This document shows positions 25,301 through 33,248 of a stretch of 64,000 nucleotides of DNA, in pieces. A program made the position numbers and the translations under genes. This DNA is from Mesorhizobium sp. (GTDB lineage: Bacteria; Pseudomonadota; Alphaproteobacteria; Rhizobiales; Rhizobiaceae). Where the stretch lies: positions 220,030 to 284,029 of the forward strand of contig SUGL01000003.1 in NCBI GenBank assembly GCA_004963905.1. Reading direction: 5' to 3'. Position 1 is the first letter of the stretch; every line of letters begins with the position of its first letter. A model generated the notes under the pieces. That model made no database searches. It was not told the origin of the DNA and saw only the letters and a program-made list of their open reading frames with translations.

Positions 25301-27808
25301 GAGAAACTCTTGAAGACCGTCACCGCGTCGGTGCCTGCGGGCGGCAGCACCGTCGACATCCCGGTCGGCGACGACTGGGGCGCCGGCGCCTATGTCACGG
25401 CGACTTTGTTCCGGCCGGGCGATGCCGAGCAATCGCGCATGCCGGCGCGCGCCATCGGCGTCAAATGGCTGACCGTCGATCCAGGCTCGAAGAAGCTTGC
25501 CGTCACGCTGACGCCGCCTGAAAAGACCGCGCCGCGCCAGCAGCTGTCGATCCCGGTCGCCGTCAATGGCGCGCAACCTGGCAGCAATGCCTATGTGATG
25601 GTCGCGGCCGTCGATGTCGGCATCCTCAACCTGACCAACTACAAGGCGCCCGATCCGGAAGACTGGTTCTTCGGCCAGCGCATGCTGGGTCTCGAGATCC
25701 GCGACCTCTATGGCCGCCTGATCGACGGCTCGCTCGGTACCACCGGCAAATTGCGGACCGGCGGCGACGGCGCCAACATGCAGTCGCAAGGCAGCCCGCC
25801 GACGGAGAAGCTGGTCGCTTTCTTTTCCGGCCCCGTGCAGCTCGACGCCAACGGCAAGGCGCAGGTCGACTTCGACATCCCGCAGTTCAACGGCACAGTG
25901 CGCGTCATGGCGGTCGCCTGGACCAAGGAAGCCGTCGGCCATGCCCAGACCGACGTCATCGTGCGCGATCCGGTGGTGATCACCGCCGGCCTGCCGCGCT
26001 TCCTGGCGCCCGGCGATGCCGCGACCATGCGCCTCGACATAGCCGATACCGACGGTCCCGCCGGTGATTACAAGCTGTCGGTCACCACGACCGGCGATCT
26101 GTCGACCGGCGACAAGCCCTTGCCCGAGAAGCTGACGCTCGCCCAGGGCAAGCGGCAGTCGCTCTCAATCCCGCTGATCGCGCGGACGGCGGGTGACGCC
26201 TCGATCACCGTCAAGCTCGCCCATGACAGCGGCGCCGAGGTCGAGCAGACGCTTTACCTGCCGGTGCGTCCGGCCCAGCTCCCGGTCACCAATCGCATGG
26301 TGGTCGACCTGAAGCCCAAAGGCGGTTCGCTGCGCGTCGACAAGGAGCTGCTCGTGGCAAGCGTGCTCGACGGCGCCTCGGTCAGCGTCGGCGTTTCGCA
26401 AGCCGCCGCCTTCGACGTGCCCTCGCTGCTGATGAGCCTCGACCGCTACCCCTATGGCTGCGCCGAGCAGACCACCAGCCGCGCCATGCCGCTGCTCTAT
26501 GTCAACGACATGGCCAAAAGCATCGGCATGGAGAGCGATCCCGAACTGCACGGCCGCATCCAGGACGCCATCTACAAGGTGCTGAGCTACCAGGCCTCGA
26601 GCGGCAGCTTCGGCCTCTGGGGTCCAGGCTCCGGCGATCTCTGGCTCGACGCCTATGTCAGTGAGTTCCTGACCCGGGCGCGCGAGCAGAAATACGACGT
26701 GCCGGCGCAGGCGATGAGCCAGGCGCTCAATAATCTGCAGAACTCGCTTGGCTACGACCAGAGCGTCCAGGATCGCGGCAGCGAGATCGCCTACGCGCTC
26801 TATGTGCTCGCTCGCAACAAGAAGGCCTCGATCGGCGATCTGCGCTATTATGCCGACACGCAGCTCGAAGCTTTCTCCAGCCCGATAGCCGTCGCGCAGC
26901 TCGCGGCGAGCCTGGGGCTCTATGGCGACACGCAGCGTTCGGAATCGACCTTCCAGACGGCGCTGCGGCTGGCGCAGGCCAGCACCGAGTACGACTATTA
27001 TCGCTCCGACTACGGCTCGCCGCTTCGCGATGGTGCGGCGATACTGGCGCTGGCGGCGGAATCGAAGCCGGTGCCCAGCATCGTGCCGCAGCTGATCAGG
27101 CTGGTCGCCAGGGAACGCGCTGATGCCCGCTGGACGAGCACGCAAGACGAGGCCTGGATGCTGCTTGCCGCGCGGGCGCTGAAGGAAGGCAATGATTCCA
27201 TCACGCTTTCCATCAACGGCGCGCCGCATTCCGGCGGCTATTCCGATCGTGTCTCCGGCAGCGATCTCGAGGGCAGCCCGCTCACCATCGCCAACACCGG
27301 CACGACGCCGCTGCAGGCGGTGGTGACCGCGGTGGCGGCGCCGGTGGAACCGCTGCCGGCCGGCGGCGACGGCTTCACCGTCGATCGCACCTACTACAAG
27401 CTCGACGGCACCGAGGCCAACGTCACCGAGGCCAAACAGAACGAACGCTATGTGGTCGTGCTCAAAGTCTATGAGCAGAACAACTGGCCCTCGCGCGTTC
27501 TGGTGACCGACCTACTGCCGGCCGGCTTCGAGATCGACAATCCGAGCCTGGTCTCCAGCGCGCAATTGTCGAACTTCTCATGGCTGGCGCAGACCGACGC
27601 CGCGCATCTGGAGTTCCGCGACGACCGTTTCGTCGCCGCCTTCAACCCCAACGAAGGCGACGGTGACCGCAACATCACGCTGGCCTATGTCGTGCGCGCC
27701 GTGACGCCGGGCACCTACGCCCATCCGGCGGCAACGGTGGAGGACATGTACCGGCCGCAATACTCGGCCCGCACTGCCTCCGGCATGATGGAGGTCAAGG
27801 CGGAGTAG
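22334..27808 (+). CDS. PAN/Apple-domain alpha-2-macroglobulin family protein with thioester
   Basis: This 1824-residue exported protein starts with a signal peptide (LLLLFFALSGAALA). A PAN/Apple-like domain follows (about 25-95) with cysteines in LDQCKTTCLGDPACRAFTY and KWCF. The rest is a bacterial alpha-2-macroglobulin of the MG-domain type, with YGCAEQTT placing the thioester cysteine at 1376 and glutamine at 1379. Such proteins trap attacking proteases covalently in the periplasm. They often occur beside pbpC (penicillin-binding protein 1C), which I do not find in this window. The start follows GGAGGG; a GTG six bases earlier is an alternative. The gene is divergent from tamA. Confidence 0.92.
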   Translation: MRAARGLSFLLLLFFALSGAALAAEARRIVTTDNSDYFGFDLRSDQNVSLDQCKTTCLGDPACRAFTYNTKAKWCFLKSDYNQLKPFSGAVAGKIANVDGDPDIGAPPALAFFPSWMADQAQQFRNKLTDPAYDKPTEGLAALQAAAEQAALTGDHRLAMQKYQAALSVLPDDGALWLALARETLGVQPAANTAEPSTLPANITSAAFNAYKLVRTAKTRAEALALLAAGLDKRDLFRPAIQAYEASLALVNSPAVQADYADLKARKGFRVIDHSVDTDSSSPRICAQFSEELVKTGVDYSQFVTVDNAAPKAVEAKDKQICVEGLEHGQHYDVTFRAGLPAAIGETIAAPVVLSIYVQDRAPSARFTGDSFVLPAGARRGIPVVTVNMNAAKMKLYRIGDRSLAQLLSGYQFLHQLDGYDISTISDQMGEPVWEGTLDIANDLNKEVTTSFPVDEAIPQRKPGVYVLTAQPVDDKSDEYGSRATQWFVVSDIGLSTYTGQDGLNVFARSLGSAKPIAGAELTLLAKNNEILGTATSDAEGHAVFNPGLTRGEGGMVPAVLMAKQGDNDFVFLDMGRAGFDLSDRGVAGRAAPGALDVYAWTERGIYRAGEDVHVAALARDGAAKAVENLPLTFIFTRPDGVENRRIVSDGASAGGHAVDLPLEPNAMRGTWTVSIYTDPKQSPVASQMFLVEDFVPDRIEFDLTADKKEIAQGETANVSVDGRFLYGAPAAGLALEGEMTLSTTDSWDRFKDFTFGLTDEQSAEPSVTPLANLPVVGDDGKATFPVSIDQLPSTTKLINAKVTVRMREAGGRAVERSLDIAVHPEKEMIGIRPDFEGGEVPQGGTAKFSIIAVDPNGKREELKGAQWSLVKVERNYQWYRSNNSWNYEAVNLTKAVANGQIDLNADGEATVSLPVDWGRYRLEVETADPDGPATSYEFDAGWYVASTTTETPDGLEIALDKDTYTAGEVAKLKVSPHFAGELLVTIGAEKLLKTVTASVPAGGSTVDIPVGDDWGAGAYVTATLFRPGDAEQSRMPARAIGVKWLTVDPGSKKLAVTLTPPEKTAPRQQLSIPVAVNGAQPGSNAYVMVAAVDVGILNLTNYKAPDPEDWFFGQRMLGLEIRDLYGRLIDGSLGTTGKLRTGGDGANMQSQGSPPTEKLVAFFSGPVQLDANGKAQVDFDIPQFNGTVRVMAVAWTKEAVGHAQTDVIVRDPVVITAGLPRFLAPGDAATMRLDIADTDGPAGDYKLSVTTTGDLSTGDKPLPEKLTLAQGKRQSLSIPLIARTAGDASITVKLAHDSGAEVEQTLYLPVRPAQLPVTNRMVVDLKPKGGSLRVDKELLVASVLDGASVSVGVSQAAAFDVPSLLMSLDRYPYGCAEQTTSRAMPLLYVNDMAKSIGMESDPELHGRIQDAIYKVLSYQASSGSFGLWGPGSGDLWLDAYVSEFLTRAREQKYDVPAQAMSQALNNLQNSLGYDQSVQDRGSEIAYALYVLARNKKASIGDLRYYADTQLEAFSSPIAVAQLAASLGLYGDTQRSESTFQTALRLAQASTEYDYYRSDYGSPLRDGAAILALAAESKPVPSIVPQLIRLVARERADARWTSTQDEAWMLLAARALKEGNDSITLSINGAPHSGGYSDRVSGSDLEGSPLTIANTGTTPLQAVVTAVAAPVEPLPAGGDGFTVDRTYYKLDGTEANVTEAKQNERYVVVLKVYEQNNWPSRVLVTDLLPAGFEIDNPSLVSSAQLSNFSWLAQTDAAHLEFRDDRFVAAFNPNEGDGDRNITLAYVVRAVTPGTYAHPAATVEDMYRPQYSARTASGMMEVKAE

Positions 27809-27841
27809 TTTCGCCGATAGTGCGAAATTGAACATGGCGAC

Positions 27842-28024
27842 GGCGCTGCCCCTCATCCGCCTACCGGCACCTTCTCCCCGTATAATGACGGGGAGAAGGG
27901 GACTGTCGCGATCGTCGGCACCTGCTCTGCAGCGTTGGAAATTGGCGAAAACCTCTGCGCAGGCCCCTTTCTCCCCGTCACTATACGGGGAGAAATGCCC
28001 GGCAGGGCAATGAGGGGCAGCGCC
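27842..28024. repeat. MITE-like 183-bp element with 15-bp terminal inverted repeats, family C copy 1
   Basis: GGCGCTGCCCCTCAT (27842-27856) is perfectly inverted at 28010-28024. Inside are two further hairpins, CTTCTCCCCGT/ACGGGGAGAAG (27871-27898) and TTTCTCCCCGT/ACGGGGAGAAA (27968-27995). It fills most of the 340-base gap between the alpha-2-macroglobulin and mutarotase-like genes and contains no ORF. Half of the unit recurs at 43771-43828, and a related edge lies at 63957-64000. Confidence 0.75.
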
Positions 28025-28148
28025 AGCAGTCGATAAGTCTGCGGTACGGCCCCATACAAGCAGTGATGCAAATTGCCTGTCGCCCTGCTTGCGCAGGATG
28101 CTTTCGCCAGCTTTTCTGCGCTCTGAAAGATTCGGGGGAGGCAGAGCA

Positions 28149-29258
28149 ATGGAAACGGTCACCATCACCGCAAAAGGCATTTCCGTCTCGCTCGATCTCA
28201 GCGTCGGCCATATCGCCGCCATGGAGATCGAAGCCGAAGGCGGCCGCGTCCTGAGGCCGCTCCACCGCGCGCCCTGGGTCGGCTCGCCGCGCGAGAGCCT
28301 GCCGCAGAATCTCCCCGAAGGCACGGTTCGTCTGTCGGGCGATTTCCTCTGCGCGCCGTTTTCCGCCAGCGATGTCGAGGAAGCGCCCCTGCATGGCTGG
28401 ACGGCCAACAGCGGGTGGGACGTCGTCGAGAACGGCGCTATCGCCGGCGGCCGGCGCGCCGTCTTCCGGCTGCGCCGCAAGGTGATGGGCGCCGCCGTCG
28501 ACAAGATCTTCACGCTCCGCGACGGCCACCCTTTCCTTTACCAGGAGCACATCTTTTCCGGTGGCTCCGGGGCGATTTCCGTCGCCCATCATCCGATGAC
28601 GGCGATGCGGGAAGGAGGGCGGCTCGCCTTCTCGCCCAAGCGTCTGGCGGTTACGCCACCCACGCCGCTGGAGCCAGATCCGGCGCGCGGCCGTTTTCGC
28701 CTGGCCTATCCCGCCCGCGCCACCGATCTCGCGCATTTCCCGCTGGCTGCCGGCGGCACCACGGACCTCGCCGACTACCGCATGGAAGACCGGCGCGAGG
28801 ATTTCATCACCCTGGTCGAGGCCGATCACGGCGGCCCGGGCTGGACGGCGCTGGCCCGCCGCGCCGAGCAGGATCTGGTGCTGGTGCTGAAGAACCCGGC
28901 CGAACTGCCGGTCACCATGCTGTGGTTCAGCAATGGCGGGCGCGACTACGCGCCCTGGAGCGGCCGCCATGTCGGCGTGCTCGGCATCGAGGACGGCCGC
29001 GCCGCGGTCGGCCATGCCGCCTCGCTCGGCGACAACTGGCTGAAGCGCGAAGGCGTGGCGACGGCCTTCGCATTGACCGAAGGGCGCCCGGTTTCCTTTC
29101 GCCACGTCATAGGCGCGGTTCCGTTCGCCGATGCTGAGACGCCACGCAGCATCGAGACCTCGGCCGATCGCATGCACATCCTCGCCGCCGACGGCGCCGC
29201 GAAGGAGGTGCCGTTCGACGGCGAGTACCTGCGTATCGGGCGTTCGGCGCCGGCGTGA
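28149..29258 (+). CDS. Aldose-epimerase/mutarotase-like hypothetical protein
   Basis: The 369-residue product has no signal peptide and looks like an all-beta sugar-binding fold of the galactose-mutarotase type: strand-rich sequence, an early GHIAAMEIEAEGGRVLRPL segment, and HHPMTAMREGGRL in the middle. I cannot identify the catalytic His/Glu pair with certainty, so an epimerase reaction is only a suggestion. The start at 28149 has GGGGGAGG upstream; 28089 is an unsupported alternative. The gene stands alone between two repeat clusters (27842-28024 and 29271-29578). Sequence features make it a real gene; function is low confidence. Confidence 0.65.
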   Translation: METVTITAKGISVSLDLSVGHIAAMEIEAEGGRVLRPLHRAPWVGSPRESLPQNLPEGTVRLSGDFLCAPFSASDVEEAPLHGWTANSGWDVVENGAIAGGRRAVFRLRRKVMGAAVDKIFTLRDGHPFLYQEHIFSGGSGAISVAHHPMTAMREGGRLAFSPKRLAVTPPTPLEPDPARGRFRLAYPARATDLAHFPLAAGGTTDLADYRMEDRREDFITLVEADHGGPGWTALARRAEQDLVLVLKNPAELPVTMLWFSNGGRDYAPWSGRHVGVLGIEDGRAAVGHAASLGDNWLKREGVATAFALTEGRPVSFRHVIGAVPFADAETPRSIETSADRMHILAADGAAKEVPFDGEYLRIGRSAPA

Positions 29259-29270
29259 GGCCCTGGAGTT

Positions 29271-29454
29271 CGTCATTCCAGGGCGAAGCAGGAGCGCAGC
29301 TCCGTCGCGGAGACCCTGGAATCCATGCCGTTACCTTGGCCGAAGGAAGCAAACGGCCAGAATTCTGAACCGCGGCAGCGCTCGGGCATCACGGAATGGA
29401 TCCTCGGGTCTGCGCTGCGTCGCTACGCTCCTCGCTTCGCCCGTGGATGACGAA
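29271..29454. repeat. Inverted pair of about 60-bp repeats, family D
   Basis: The unit at 29271-29332 begins CGTCATTCCAGGGCGAAGC and includes a CCAGGG...CCCTGG hairpin. A second, diverged unit lies at about 29384-29454 in reverse orientation, ending CGGGCGAAG-like sequence and ATGACG on the other strand. About 50 unique bases separate them. The pair fills the first half of the 394-base gap before the kinase gene and resembles BIME-type paired extragenic repeats. No gene is seen. Confidence 0.65.
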
Positions 29455-29539
29455 GGGATGGGCGTCTCGGCGAATCTTGAAGGCGGCAGATTGCCAAACA
29501 ATCGGTCGAAACCTCGGCTTCTCTTTGTTTTGACGAAAG

Positions 29540-29578
29540 TCCGGACGGAAAACCATTTCACACTTTTCCTGGAATTGC
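29540..29578 (-). repeat. Hairpin repeat family A, copy 1 (degenerate)
   Basis: This is the reverse-orientation copy of the 44-bp repeat described at 30370-30413. CACTTTTCCTGGAATTGC is intact, but the other outer arm has decayed to AAGTCCGG. The inner GGAAAA/TTTTCC stem remains. Confidence 0.7.
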
Positions 29579-29652
29579 CCTAGCAACCGAGTTTGAATTT
29601 TCCATCCGTAACCGCCAAGATGCAGCCCGCAGTCGCTAACGAAGAGGCGCCG

Positions 29653-30264
29653 ATGTCTGACCTGGCCCATATCACTGCCGCCATCTTCAAGCGCGCCGGC
29701 AAGGCAAAGCGTTTCGTCGTCGCCATTGCCGGTCCGCCCGGAGCCGGCAAGTCGACCATATCGGGCCGGCTGCATGAACTGCTGCCCGAGGGCACGTCCG
29801 AAGTCGTGCCGATGGACGGCTTCCACTATGACGACATCGTGCTCGACCGCCGCGGCCTGCGTTCGCGCAAGGGCGCGCCGGAAACCTTCGATTTTGCCGG
29901 CTTCGAGACGCTTTTGAAGCGTATCCGCTCCGGCGAGCCGGACATTGCCATTCCGGTCTTCGACCGCAGCATGGAATTGTCGCGCGCGGCGGCCGAGATC
30001 ATTTCCGCGGACACCAAGTTCATCCTGGTCGAGGGCAATTATCTCCTCCTTGATGAGGAGCCGTGGTCGCGACTGGCGCCCTTGTTCGACTTCACCATCT
30101 TCGTCGATGTGCCGCGAGGCGAGCTCGAGCGCCGCCTGATGGAGCGCTGGCGCGGCCATGGCAAGTCCGATGAGGACGCGCGCGCCTGGATCGTCTCCAA
30201 CGACATGCCGAACATCGAGCGCGTCCTGGCTCGGCGCCGGGAGGCCGATCTGGTCATTGGTTAA
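29653..30264 (+). CDS. P-loop nucleoside/sugar kinase (uridine kinase / FrcK-like)
   Basis: This 203-residue cytoplasmic protein has Walker A GPPGAGKST at 27-35 and PMDGFHYDD near 55-63, the substrate-binding loop of the phosphoribulokinase/uridine-kinase family. It also has FILVEGNYLLLDEEPW and an arginine-rich lid (ERRLMERWRGHG). Relatives in rhizobia include the fructose-operon kinase FrcK and pantothenate-kinase-like proteins. The phosphate acceptor here cannot be fixed from sequence; a sugar or a nucleoside is possible. The start is chosen after GAAGAGG; an ATG at 29593 would add 20 residues without a ribosome site. No transporter is next to it, unlike frcK. Confidence 0.78.
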   Translation: MSDLAHITAAIFKRAGKAKRFVVAIAGPPGAGKSTISGRLHELLPEGTSEVVPMDGFHYDDIVLDRRGLRSRKGAPETFDFAGFETLLKRIRSGEPDIAIPVFDRSMELSRAAAEIISADTKFILVEGNYLLLDEEPWSRLAPLFDFTIFVDVPRGELERRLMERWRGHGKSDEDARAWIVSNDMPNIERVLARRREADLVIG

Positions 30265-30369
30265 TGACCCTGGTGATTGGTTAACCTGCTCAATTTTCGC
30301 TATTTTTTGGCGGGAACCTTAAGATTTACAGGTCGTTATGGCGGTACCTCCCGATTGTCCGGCGCCGAG

Positions 30370-30413
30370 GCAATTCCAGGAAAAGTGTGTAACGGTTTTC
30401 CGTCCGGAATTGC
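30370..30413 (+). repeat. Hairpin repeat family A, copy 2 (44 bp, consensus form)
   Basis: Outer arms GCAATTCC and GGAATTGC enclose an inner GGAAAA/TTTTCC stem and a variable loop. The copy starts about 100 bases after the kinase stop and ends 21 bases before the start of the H1-like gene, so it lies in that gene's leader. Confidence 0.85.
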
Positions 30414-30434
30414 GCGAATAACAGGAACCGTCTG

Positions 30435-30758
30435 ATGGCAGCCAAGACCAGAAAACCCGCGCCCGCCAGAAGCAGGGCCAGTCAATCCAGAACGACGCAA
30501 TCCAGAGCCGGCACCGCTCCGGCAACGGCTGAGCGCTCCAAGGACGCCAAGCCGACATTCGGCAAGGCAGCGCCCAAGCAAGTCGTGCCCGGCGCCGCGC
30601 ACAAGGCCGCCGCAAAACCCGCGAAGTCGCATAAGCCGGCGGCGAAGTCGGGTCCGATCCGCACGGTCGCAAGCGTCGCGACCGGCGCCGTGGTCGCCAC
30701 CGCGCGCCTTGCCGCTTCCGTGCTCGGCCGTCGCGGCGCCAAAGCCAAGACCAAATAG
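30435..30758 (+). CDS. Histone-H1-like Lys/Ala/Pro-rich small basic protein
   Basis: The 107-residue product is low-complexity and strongly basic, with repeated KPA, AAK and KSH blocks (for example KAAAKPAKSHKPAAK). Near the C-terminus is a short hydrophobic stretch (VASVATGAVVATARLAASVL). It resembles bacterial histone-H1-like proteins that bind DNA or RNA through a disordered basic tail, but such sequences are easily mistaken for one another. The hydrophobic segment could equally be a membrane-contact helix. The start follows AGGAACC. It runs convergent with the GST gene, with seven bases between stops. Confidence 0.6.
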   Translation: MAAKTRKPAPARSRASQSRTTQSRAGTAPATAERSKDAKPTFGKAAPKQVVPGAAHKAAAKPAKSHKPAAKSGPIRTVASVATGAVVATARLAASVLGRRGAKAKTK

Positions 30759-30765
30759 AGCGCGC

Positions 30766-31470
30766 TCAGCCCCTCGCCGGGATGGTGAGGCCCCTCTGCA
30801 CGGCCGGCCGGGCAAGGCCCCGTTCCAGCCACGCCGCTACGGTCGGAAAATCGTCGAAGCCGACAAGCTCGCGCGCTTCGTAGAAGCCGATCAGGTTGCG
30901 CACCCAGCCGAGCATCGAGACGTCGGCGATGGTGTATTCGTCGCCCATGATCCATTGCCGGCCCTTCAGCCGCGTTTCCAGAACGCCGATGAGGCGCCGC
31001 GACTCGTCGCGATAGCGTTCCAACGGCCGCTTGTCGGCGATCTCGCGCCCGGCGAATTTGTTGAAGAAGCCGACCTGCCCGAAGATCGGGCCGATCGCCG
31101 CCATCTGGAAGAACACCCACTGGATCGTCTCGTAGCGCCGGATGGGATCGGCCGGGATGAGCTTGCCGGTCTTGTCCGAGAGGTAAAGCAGGATGGCGCC
31201 GGATTCGAACAGCCCGATGGGCTTTCCGCCGGGCCCGTTCGGGTCGATGATCGCCGGTATCTTGCCGTTGGGGTTGAGCGACAGGAATTCGGGCGTCCAG
31301 CTTTCGTTCTTGCCGATGTCGACATAGTGCGGCTCATAGGGAAGGCCGATCTCTTCCAGAGCGATCGATATCTTCACGCCGTTGGGCGTCGGAGAGGAAT
31401 AGAGCTGCAGGCGGTCGGGGTGCTTGGCCGGCCAGCGCTTGGCGATCGGAAAGGCGGTCAGGTCGATCAT
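30766..31470 (-). CDS. Glutathione S-transferase family protein
   Basis: The 234-residue product has a thioredoxin-fold N-terminal half (about 15-105) with LYSSPTPNGVKISIALEEIGLPYE, NPNGKIPAI and the cis-proline loop. GLFESGAILLYLSDK supplies the glutathione gamma-glutamyl contact (Glu-Ser). The C-terminal half is helical and ends in WLERGLARPAVQRG. It resembles the YghU/YfcG-like class, often disulphide-bond oxidoreductases that bind glutathione. The start at 31470 is chosen because homologs begin near this point; upstream ATGs extend into low-quality sequence. The gene lies downstream of the nodE-like gene on the same strand but 172 bases away. Confidence 0.85.
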   Translation of the reverse strand: MIDLTAFPIAKRWPAKHPDRLQLYSSPTPNGVKISIALEEIGLPYEPHYVDIGKNESWTPEFLSLNPNGKIPAIIDPNGPGGKPIGLFESGAILLYLSDKTGKLIPADPIRRYETIQWVFFQMAAIGPIFGQVGFFNKFAGREIADKRPLERYRDESRRLIGVLETRLKGRQWIMGDEYTIADVSMLGWVRNLIGFYEARELVGFDDFPTVAAWLERGLARPAVQRGLTIPARG

Positions 31471-31642
31471 CGTAGCTCCGGGTGCGGATTGGCGCCGGGC
31501 TGGGCGCGTGGCGGGTGGGCAAGAACTAGGATCCCGACCCCTCGAGATCAATATGGCGGCAACCGACTCGCCATGCACGGACAGTCGACCAAAGCATTCC
31601 CGTGAGGCCAGAAGCGTGTTCCGGCGGATGGTGGGCGCCCTG

Positions 31643-32851
31643 TCAGATCGCCTTGAACGCCAGCACCGCATTGGTGCCGCCGAAGGCGAAGCTGTTGCTG
31701 AGCACCACCCGCACCTTGCGTTCGCGCGCCACGTTCGGCGTCACGTCGAGATCGCATTCGGGGTCGGGCTCGCGGAAATTGGCAGTCGGCGGCACGACGC
31801 CGTTGCGGATCGACATGACGCAGGCGATCATCTCCAGCCCGCCCGACGCGCCGAGGCAATGCGCATGCATCGACTTGGTCGAGGAGACCGAGAGCGACCG
31901 CGCATGCTCGCCGAAGACGCGTTTGATCGCCGCGGTCTCGATCTGGTCGTTGGCCTTGGTGCCGGTGCCATGCGCGTTGAGATAATCGACATCCTCGGGG
32001 TTGAGCCCGGCATCGACCAGGCAAAAACGCATCGCCGCTTCCGGTCCCTCGACCGTGGGCGCGACGATGTCGGAGGCGTCTGCCGAGAGGCCCGCGCCGG
32101 CGATCTCGGCGAGGATGGTGGCGCCGCGCGCCATGGCATGGTCGTAGCTTTCCAGCACCGCCATGCCGGCGCCTTCGCCGAGCGACAGGCCCTGGCGGTC
32201 GGCCGAGAACGGCCGGCAGGTGTCGGGCGAAAGCACCCTCAGCGCCTCCCAGCCCTTGAGCACGCCCCAGACCAGCGGCGCTTCGGTGCCGCCGGCGACC
32301 ATGACGTCGGCGCGCCCGAGCCGGATGTGGTCGACGGCCGAGGCGATCGCGTGGTTGGCCGAAGAGCAAGCGGAGGTGACGCCGAACACCGGGCCGCGCA
32401 GGCCGAGATTCATGCTGACCTGGCCCGCTGCGGCGCCCGGCATTACTTTCGGTACGGTGAAGATGGCGGCGCGGTTGCGCCCTTCGAGAAGGATGGCGCG
32501 GTAATTTTCCTCGATCGTTTCGAAGCCGCAGACGCCGATGCCTACGGTTGCGCCCATCCGGTAGGTGTTGTCGGCATGCGCGGTGAGCCCGGACTGCCGC
32601 ATCGCCTCCCGCGCCGCGATCACCGCCAGCAGGCTGAAGCGGTCCATCGACACCACTTGCTTGCGGTCGATGCCGTGATCGGGCAACTCCTTGATTTCGC
32701 AGCCGACCTTGACCTTCAGGTCATGGAGGGACGGATTCTCGATCGGGCCGATTGCCGAGCGGCCGGCGCGCATGGCGTCCCAGATCGCCGGCACATCGTT
32801 GCCGAGCCCGCATATTCCGCCAATGCCGGTGATGACGACGCGCTTCAGCAT
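31643..32851 (-). CDS. Beta-ketoacyl-ACP synthase, NodE/FabF-like
   Basis: This 402-residue condensing enzyme begins [14 protein letters not shown], as NodE and FabF do. The catalytic triad is visible: Cys162 in [11 protein letters not shown], His in [11 protein letters not shown] (HGTGT), and His in [13 protein letters not shown]. The family elongates acyl chains on ACP by decarboxylative condensation with malonyl-ACP. The ACP gene ends four bases upstream, and that ACP is NodF-like, so the two probably work as a dedicated pair making a special acyl chain. NodE makes polyunsaturated Nod-factor chains, but this copy sits among housekeeping genes without other nod genes. A membrane-lipid or LPS role is equally possible. 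Confidence 0.85.
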   Translation of the reverse strand: MLKRVVITGIGGICGLGNDVPAIWDAMRAGRSAIGPIENPSLHDLKVKVGCEIKELPDHGIDRKQVVSMDRFSLLAVIAAREAMRQSGLTAHADNTYRMGATVGIGVCGFETIEENYRAILLEGRNRAAIFTVPKVMPGAAAGQVSMNLGLRGPVFGVTSACSSANHAIASAVDHIRLGRADVMVAGGTEAPLVWGVLKGWEALRVLSPDTCRPFSADRQGLSLGEGAGMAVLESYDHAMARGATILAEIAGAGLSADASDIVAPTVEGPEAAMRFCLVDAGLNPEDVDYLNAHGTGTKANDQIETAAIKRVFGEHARSLSVSSTKSMHAHCLGASGGLEMIACVMSIRNGVVPPTANFREPDPECDLDVTPNVARERKVRVVLSNSFAFGGTNAVLAFKAI

Positions 32852-32855
32852 GCAA

Positions 32856-33110
32856 TCAGGCTTTTTTCGCGATCAATTCGCGAACCGCCTCGACCATGTC
32901 GCCGACGTTCTTGAGGTTGCTCCAGGCGTCGACCGTGTTCATCTCGATCTCGATGCCGTACTTCTCCTCGAGGTCGAAGATGATCTCGGTCAGCTCCAGC
33001 GAGTGGATGCCAAGCGTGTTGAGATCGGTGCTGGTGGTGATTTCCTCACCGCCAGTCTCGGCATGCGCCTTGATCTTTTCGATGATTTCGCTCGTCAGTT
33101 GGTCAGCCAT
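32856..33110 (-). CDS. Acyl carrier protein, NodF-like
   Basis: This 84-residue ACP begins MADQLT and carries [20 protein letters not shown], placing the phosphopantetheine serine at residue 37. The usual Asp before it (DSL) is replaced by His. The C-terminal [19 protein letters not shown] is, as I recall, very close to rhizobial NodF, which supports a specialised rather than a fatty-acid-synthase ACP. The protein is acidic and cytoplasmic. The start at 33110 has AAGGAA about eight bases upstream; the ATG at 33143 precedes that site. It is co-transcribed with the ketosynthase and diverges from ureD over 138 bases. I see no nod box in that gap. Confidence 0.88.
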   Translation of the reverse strand: MADQLTSEIIEKIKAHAETGGEEITTSTDLNTLGIHSLELTEIIFDLEEKYGIEIEMNTVDAWSNLKNVGDMVEAVRELIAKKA

Positions 33111-33248
33111 TCGGTTCCTTCCCCTGTCGTTTTCCGACGCCAACTGATCAGCGCCCCTTCGTCCCCGGATTCACAAACGCCGTCGCCCCTACCTCGCCAG
33201 GCATCGCGTGACCGCTCCAAGGTGGCTCCCTCTATAGAAACCGAAACG

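Noticed and set aside
22127-25942. 1271-residue open frame antisense to the alpha-2-macroglobulin gene
   Set aside because: It is a GC-rich shadow of the plus-strand gene. Its translation is repetitive in Arg, Gly and Asp, with no domain or signal, and it begins inside the opposite gene.
27842-30413. CRISPR array in the repeat-rich stretch
   Set aside because: Repeats are palindromic, of different families and irregularly spaced, with no uniform spacers and no cas genes.
33111-33248. Nod box upstream of the NodF-like ACP gene
   Set aside because: I looked for the ATC-N9-GAT arrangement on the minus strand and did not see a convincing match.
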